Of a stretch of 64,000 nt of DNA, positions 60,902-64,000 are shown in pieces. The position numbers were made by a program, and so were the translations under genes. The stretch is taken from the NCBI RefSeq assembly GCF_009931655.1, contig NZ_CP047984.1, forward strand, positions 1,860,001 to 1,924,000. The letters are read 5' to 3'. The first letter of the stretch is position 1, and every line of letters starts with the position of its first letter. The notes under the pieces are model-generated. The model saw only the letters and a list, made by a program, of their open reading frames with translations, was not told the DNA's origin and did not search any database. The DNA comes from Pontibacter russatus. GTDB taxonomy: Bacteria; Bacteroidota; Bacteroidia; Cytophagales; Hymenobacteraceae.

Positions 60902-61143
60902 AGATGATGGTAGAAGTGTTTGAATAGATTAGGTTGATGATGGAATTGTGTTTGTGGATGGAATTAGGAGATACAATATAGACAAAGCATCCGACAGCGC
61001 CATAAAAATCAAATATTTTATATATAAGTAGAAGGACACAGGTATCAGGTAGCAAGGCACAAGACTTATGATGCCCTATTCGGTGTACCCTCCATAGATG
61101 GTGGCATATAATGCTATGGGTAGTGCAGCCACAGTTTCGCCCG
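60902..61143. other. Intergenic region with a dispersed-repeat copy
   Basis: 242 bases. Positions 61034-61067 are a near copy (30 of 34 identical) of 944-977; see the repeat entries. AT-rich around 61010-61030. No gene. Confidence 0.5.
61034..61067. repeat. Dispersed short repeat, copy 2
   Basis: See copy 1 at 944-977. This copy is upstream of the NSS transporter start and downstream of the RmlD-like gene. Confidence 0.6.
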
Positions 61144-62058
61144 CTATGGTGCTGCCTGTGCCGCCTGCTCCGCCACCATTTGTATGCCCTGCAGAAAAGT
61201 GTGTGGATGATACCCGAGTTGGGTCTCGGCCTTGCGTATATAAAACCCTGTGCGGGCGGGGCGTTTGGCTGGCTGCGTAAAGGTGCTGCTGTCTGCCTTG
61301 TCTATCAGCGAGTTGTCCAGCGCGAAGAACTCCGCCACCTGCATGGCCATCTCGTAAGGGCTCATCATCTCGCTGCCGGATATATGGAAAATGCCTTCGG
61401 CGTCCTTTTCAACGGCCAGCCAGCAGCCCATCGCCAGGTCCTCGGCCAAGGTCGGCGTCCGGAGCTGGTCGGTCACGACTTTGATGACTTTGCCCGCCTG
61501 CAGGCTGTCGCGCACCCACAGCACAATGTTGGTGCGGCCGTAATCGTGGGCCACGCCATATACCAGCACGGTGCGCAGGATGGCCCATTTGCAACTGGCC
61601 TGCTTTACGATCTCCTCTGCCTGCAGCTTCGTTTCGCCGTAGAAGTTCACCGGGTTGCCGATGGCCTCCTCGTCGTAGGGTCCGTCCGCCCCGTCGAAGA
61701 TGAAGTCAGTAGACACATGCACCAGGTGTACATCGTACTTCTCGCAGGCACCCACCAGGTACTGCACGGCATCGCGGTTCAGGAGCAGGGCACCGGCGTG
61801 GTCGTTCTCACACTGGTCCACGTTCGTCATGGCGGCGGTGTGGATGAGGTGGGTCGGGCGGAATTCGCTTATCACCTGCTCCACCTGCTCCGGCTTTGTC
61901 ACGTCCATGCTCCGGAAGGGCAGCGTGGGCAGCCGTTCCGCCAGTTTGTTCTCTCCCCGGCTGGTGGCCAGCACCTCCACGCCCTGCCTTGGCAGCAGCA
62001 GTTCGGCCAGTTTCTGGCCCAGCAGGCCGTTGGAGCCCGTAATCAGGATTCGCTTCAT
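61144..62058 (-). CDS. RmlD-like dTDP-4-dehydrorhamnose reductase family protein
   Basis: 304 residues. Rossmann motif MKRILITGSNGLLGQKLAELL, then the RmlD-type blocks: FRPTHLIHTAAMTNVDQCE, VHLVHVSTDFIFDGADGPYDE, NPVNFYGETKLQAEE (Tyr-x3-Lys) and AILRTVLVYG. C-terminal region: TLAEDLAMGCWLAVEK and FHISGSEMMSPYEMA. It could be dTDP-L-rhamnose synthase, but no rmlABC are nearby; a sugar-nucleotide reductase of another pathway is possible. It starts 6 nt after the stop of the cyclophilin gene, so they likely form one transcript. Confidence 0.85.
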   Translation of the reverse strand: MKRILITGSNGLLGQKLAELLLPRQGVEVLATSRGENKLAERLPTLPFRSMDVTKPEQVEQVISEFRPTHLIHTAAMTNVDQCENDHAGALLLNRDAVQYLVGACEKYDVHLVHVSTDFIFDGADGPYDEEAIGNPVNFYGETKLQAEEIVKQASCKWAILRTVLVYGVAHDYGRTNIVLWVRDSLQAGKVIKVVTDQLRTPTLAEDLAMGCWLAVEKDAEGIFHISGSEMMSPYEMAMQVAEFFALDNSLIDKADSSTFTQPAKRPARTGFYIRKAETQLGYHPHTFLQGIQMVAEQAAQAAP

Positions 62059-62064
62059 ATGCGC

Positions 62065-62712
62065 TTATTTCTGCAGGGTTTGGGTGCTGTAATCGTAGTC
62101 GTACTTCCGGGCTATCTTTTTTCGGCTCACGTTTTCCACCGTCACTTTCATTTTAATGTCTGTCAGGGGTCGGTCGCGGCCATCGGCCGGTTGCGCCGCA
62201 ATCTTATCGATCACGTCCAGCCCGTCCACCACCTGTCCGAACACCGTGTATACGCCGTCCAGCATGGGGGTGCCGTCGTGGTTCTCCACGATATAAAACT
62301 GCGAGCCGCTGGAGGCTTTGGAGGGGTTCACCCTGTCGTCCTGGCGGGCGGCGGCCACGGCACCGCGCACATGCTTGTGGGCCGGGCTGATTTCAGAGGG
62401 CACCGTATAGCCCGGGTTGCCCGTCCCGTCGTTCCGGGGCTCGCTGTCTTTGGTGTTGGGGTCTCCGCCCTGTATCATGAATCCGTCGATGACGCGGTGA
62501 AAGGTGGTGCCGTCATAAAAGCCTTCTTCCGCCAGTTTCAGGAAGTTGGCTTTGTGCTGTGGCGTGTCCTCAAAGAGCACCAGCTTTATCTCGCCCTGCG
62601 GCGTTTCGATGGTCACCAGTTTGTCTTTGCCTTTTGGTTGCTGCGCCAATACAAGGGCAGGCGACAAAATCCCTATCAAGGCTATAAGGGCGATGCTTTT
62701 GAGCAGTTTCAT
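62065..62712 (-). CDS. Cyclophilin-type peptidylprolyl isomerase (exported)
   Basis: 215 residues. Sec signal (MKLLKSIALIALIGILSPALVLAQ). Cyclophilin core: FHRVIDGFMIQGGDP, SGSQFYIVENHD (as in other bacterial cyclophilins) and VFGQVVDGLDVIDKIA. It catalyses proline isomerisation in the periplasm. First gene of the pair with the RmlD-like gene; promoter element 62771-62778 with a plausible -33 TTG. Confidence 0.94.
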   Translation of the reverse strand: MKLLKSIALIALIGILSPALVLAQQPKGKDKLVTIETPQGEIKLVLFEDTPQHKANFLKLAEEGFYDGTTFHRVIDGFMIQGGDPNTKDSEPRNDGTGNPGYTVPSEISPAHKHVRGAVAAARQDDRVNPSKASSGSQFYIVENHDGTPMLDGVYTVFGQVVDGLDVIDKIAAQPADGRDRPLTDIKMKVTVENVSRKKIARKYDYDYSTQTLQK

Positions 62713-62770
62713 TTGCTGTAAAATCTGTATAGTGAGCCGTTCTTTTACCTGGATACAGTTATCAGGTTTT

Positions 62771-62802
62771 CAAATTTAAGCCTTTTTAGCACTGCATCGC
62801 AA
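62771..62802 (-). promoter_or_regulatory. Promoter for the cyclophilin gene
   Basis: The minus strand has TAAATTTG (62771-62778, -7 element) and TTG at 62800-62802, 21 nt away, matching both parts of the Bacteroidota promoter consensus. The best-formed promoter I found in the window. Confidence 0.6.
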
Positions 62803-62889
62803 TTTGGTGGCATTTTCTGCGGCTTTTTCAGAACGCGTTCGGAGCAACAGGCTGGCATCAACCGGTTTATATATCCCTGTATTCCGGTG

Positions 62890-62923
62890 TAGCCTGTGCC
62901 GCCTGTGAAGACGGCACAGGCTA
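62890..62923. repeat. Intergenic hairpin
   Basis: A perfect 12-bp stem, TAGCCTGTGCCG/CGGCACAGGCTA. It lies in a divergent region, so it is not an ordinary terminator. The shared CCTGTG...CACAGG core recalls the palindrome at 38139-38157, but the two are not clearly one family. Confidence 0.5.
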
Positions 62924-63149
62924 TATATAAGTATCATATGTAAGTACCATGCATGGGCAGGTTTTCCGGTGTCAGCTGGCTTTATGCACATCAGGTGCAG
63001 CACATCAGCCCGCTGCTTTGTCTCCGCCGCTCAGTTGTGATATATGAATCGCTTATTGAACTTCTGCAGGTAAATCAGGTACATTTTTCAGTTTTCGGAC
63101 AGAGTTGTTTATATTTAAGATAATCACAAACCAAAAAATAAATTTCCTG

Positions 63150-64000
63150 ATGACGAAAACGATACTGTTCACAGTACTTTCCCTCATTTCTAGCAACAGC
63201 CTTTCAGCACAGACACCGGCAGCAGCACCCGCTCTTTCCATCGATGAAAAAATAGACGCCGCCGTAGCCCCTACCGCGCAGTTCATCTCCGACATCATTT
63301 TTTATGAAGTAACCATCGCCGGCGCTTCAATTCCGCTTATCCTGATCTGGTTGCTGGCGGGGGCTGTGTTTTTCACGGTTTACCTTGGCTTCATCAACAT
63401 CCGGGGCTTCAGGCACGCCCTCGACATTGTGCGCGGCGGGTACGACCAGCCCGATGCCCCCGGCGAGGTGTCGCACTTCCAGGCGCTCACGGCTGCCGTG
63501 TCGGGTACGGTGGGCCTGGGCAATATAGCCGGGGTGGCCATCGCCATCTCCCTGGGCGGTCCGGGCGCTACTTTTTGGATGATTATGGCCGGTGTGCTGG
63601 GCATGTCGTCTAAATTTGTATCGTGTACGCTGGGCGTGAAGTACCGCGACGTGCATGCCGACGGCACCGTGTCGGGCGGCCCGATGCAGTACCTGAGCAA
63701 AGGCCTGCGTGAGAGGGGCATGGGCAAGACCGGCAAGTTTCTGGCGGGCTTTTTTGCGCTGATGTGCATCGGCGGCTCCATCGGGGCGGGCAACATGTTT
63801 CAGGTGAACCAGGCCGCGCAGCAGTTCGTGAGCGTGACGGGTGGCGAGGCCTCCTTCTTTGCCGCCGGCAACGCCTGGATCTTCGGCCTGATTATGTCGG
63901 TGCTGGTGGGGCTGGTCATCATTGGCGGCATGAAGAGCATCGCGCAGGTGACGGAGAAGATAGTGCCCCTGATGTGCGGGATATATGTACTGGCCGCTAT
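63150..64000 (+). CDS. Alanine/glycine:cation symporter (AGCS) family protein (5' part)
   Basis: 283 complete codons from the ATG at 63150 to the right edge; the rest is outside. A signal-like N-terminus ([21 protein letters not shown]), then a hydrophobic helix and the family hallmark blocks: [48 protein letters not shown] and [17 protein letters not shown] transporters import alanine or glycine with sodium. The cleavable-looking leader before TM1 is common in Bacteroidota members. Confidence 0.92.
   Translation, partial: MTKTILFTVLSLISSNSLSAQTPAAAPALSIDEKIDAAVAPTAQFISDIIFYEVTIAGASIPLILIWLLAGAVFFTVYLGFINIRGFRHALDIVRGGYDQPDAPGEVSHFQALTAAVSGTVGLGNIAGVAIAISLGGPGATFWMIMAGVLGMSSKFVSCTLGVKYRDVHADGTVSGGPMQYLSKGLRERGMGKTGKFLAGFFALMCIGGSIGAGNMFQVNQAAQQFVSVTGGEASFFAAGNAWIFGLIMSVLVGLVIIGGMKSIAQVTEKIVPLMCGIYVLAA

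Larger units (their letters stand above)
62713..63149. other. Divergent intergenic region
   Basis: 437 bases. It holds the cyclophilin promoter (62771-62802 region) and a hairpin at 62890-62923 (TAGCCTGTGCCG/CGGCACAGGCTA, 12 bp, 10-nt loop) followed by TATATAAG. No gene or named RNA. The upstream part before 63150 is AT-rich, fitting a rightward promoter I cannot place exactly. Confidence 0.5.

Noticed and set aside
1-64000. tRNA, rRNA, tmRNA, insertion sequences, prophage genes and a replication origin
   Set aside because: I looked for clover-leaf ends, transposase or integrase proteins and DnaA-box clusters and found none that I can support.

Overview
The window reads as a chromosomal segment of a Bacteroidota bacterium of the Cytophagales, most like Pontibacter or another Hymenobacteraceae. 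The evidence is a SusC/SusD pair, a T9SS sorting-domain protein, the gliding lipoprotein GldH, a GT117/DUF2723 membrane protein, Bacteroidota-type TAnnTTTG promoter elements and moderately high GC. The sequence is also unusually rich in the palindrome TATATA. The assignment rests on gene content alone; no rRNA or tRNA gene was found.

Layout. (1) 1-18660 is a polysaccharide-utilisation region for an N-acetylglucosamine polymer. The left edge holds the first codons of what looks like a second SusC. Next come a 1.2 kb gene-poor stretch, a giant FG-GAP/VCBS lipoprotein, SusD, SusC, and then, divergently, a ROK regulator, a NagB-PIG-L fusion, a ROK sugar kinase, a FucP/NagP-type sugar transporter and a GH20 beta-hexosaminidase, closed by a 29-bp perfect hairpin. 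A 12-bp palindrome, TTGAGCGCTCAA, lies at the same place relative to a TAnnTTTG element upstream of both SusC starts. (2) 18681-27855 is housekeeping: a bacilliredoxin, purD, recQ, kdsD-manC, rlmB and a GWxTD lipoprotein. (3) 27949-31619 holds the GT117-like protein and a T9SS cargo protein. A gene-free stretch with two mutually exclusive hairpins follows. (4) 32098-37702 has birA and, divergently, rsfS-ftsH-LUD-lpxH-hypothetical, probably one operon with overlapping genes. (5) 37706-44340 contains a Gdx-type SMR exporter, a GNAT enzyme and a Zn dehydrogenase, then an AT-richer surface-glycan patch: a sialyltransferase-like enzyme, a FemAB-like protein and a flippase. (6) 44569-50422 has ricT-gldH, an EEP-family protein, a cold-shock protein and, divergently from it, a 648-residue Gly/Ser/Tyr/Gln protein built like the prion-like domain of FUS/EWS. 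(7) 50531-64000 has an NmrA-like SDR, a propeller lipoprotein, a 1312-residue DUF4011-type helicase, a NUDIX protein, an orphan lipoprotein in an AT-rich patch, an NSS transporter with its small subunit and an HhH protein, an RmlD-like reductase, a cyclophilin, and the 5' part of an AGCS transporter running off the right edge.

How the genes fit together. The PUL encodes outer-membrane capture (SusCD), terminal hydrolysis (GH20), inner-membrane uptake (MFS), phosphorylation (ROK kinase) and deamination (NagB). No nagA is visible in the locus, so the PIG-L deacetylase half of the NagB fusion may supply that step (inference). The least ordinary items are the FET-like low-complexity protein next to a cold-shock gene, the pervasive TATATA motif, the duplicated SusC operator arrangement, and the overlapping alternative hairpins at 31937-32002.
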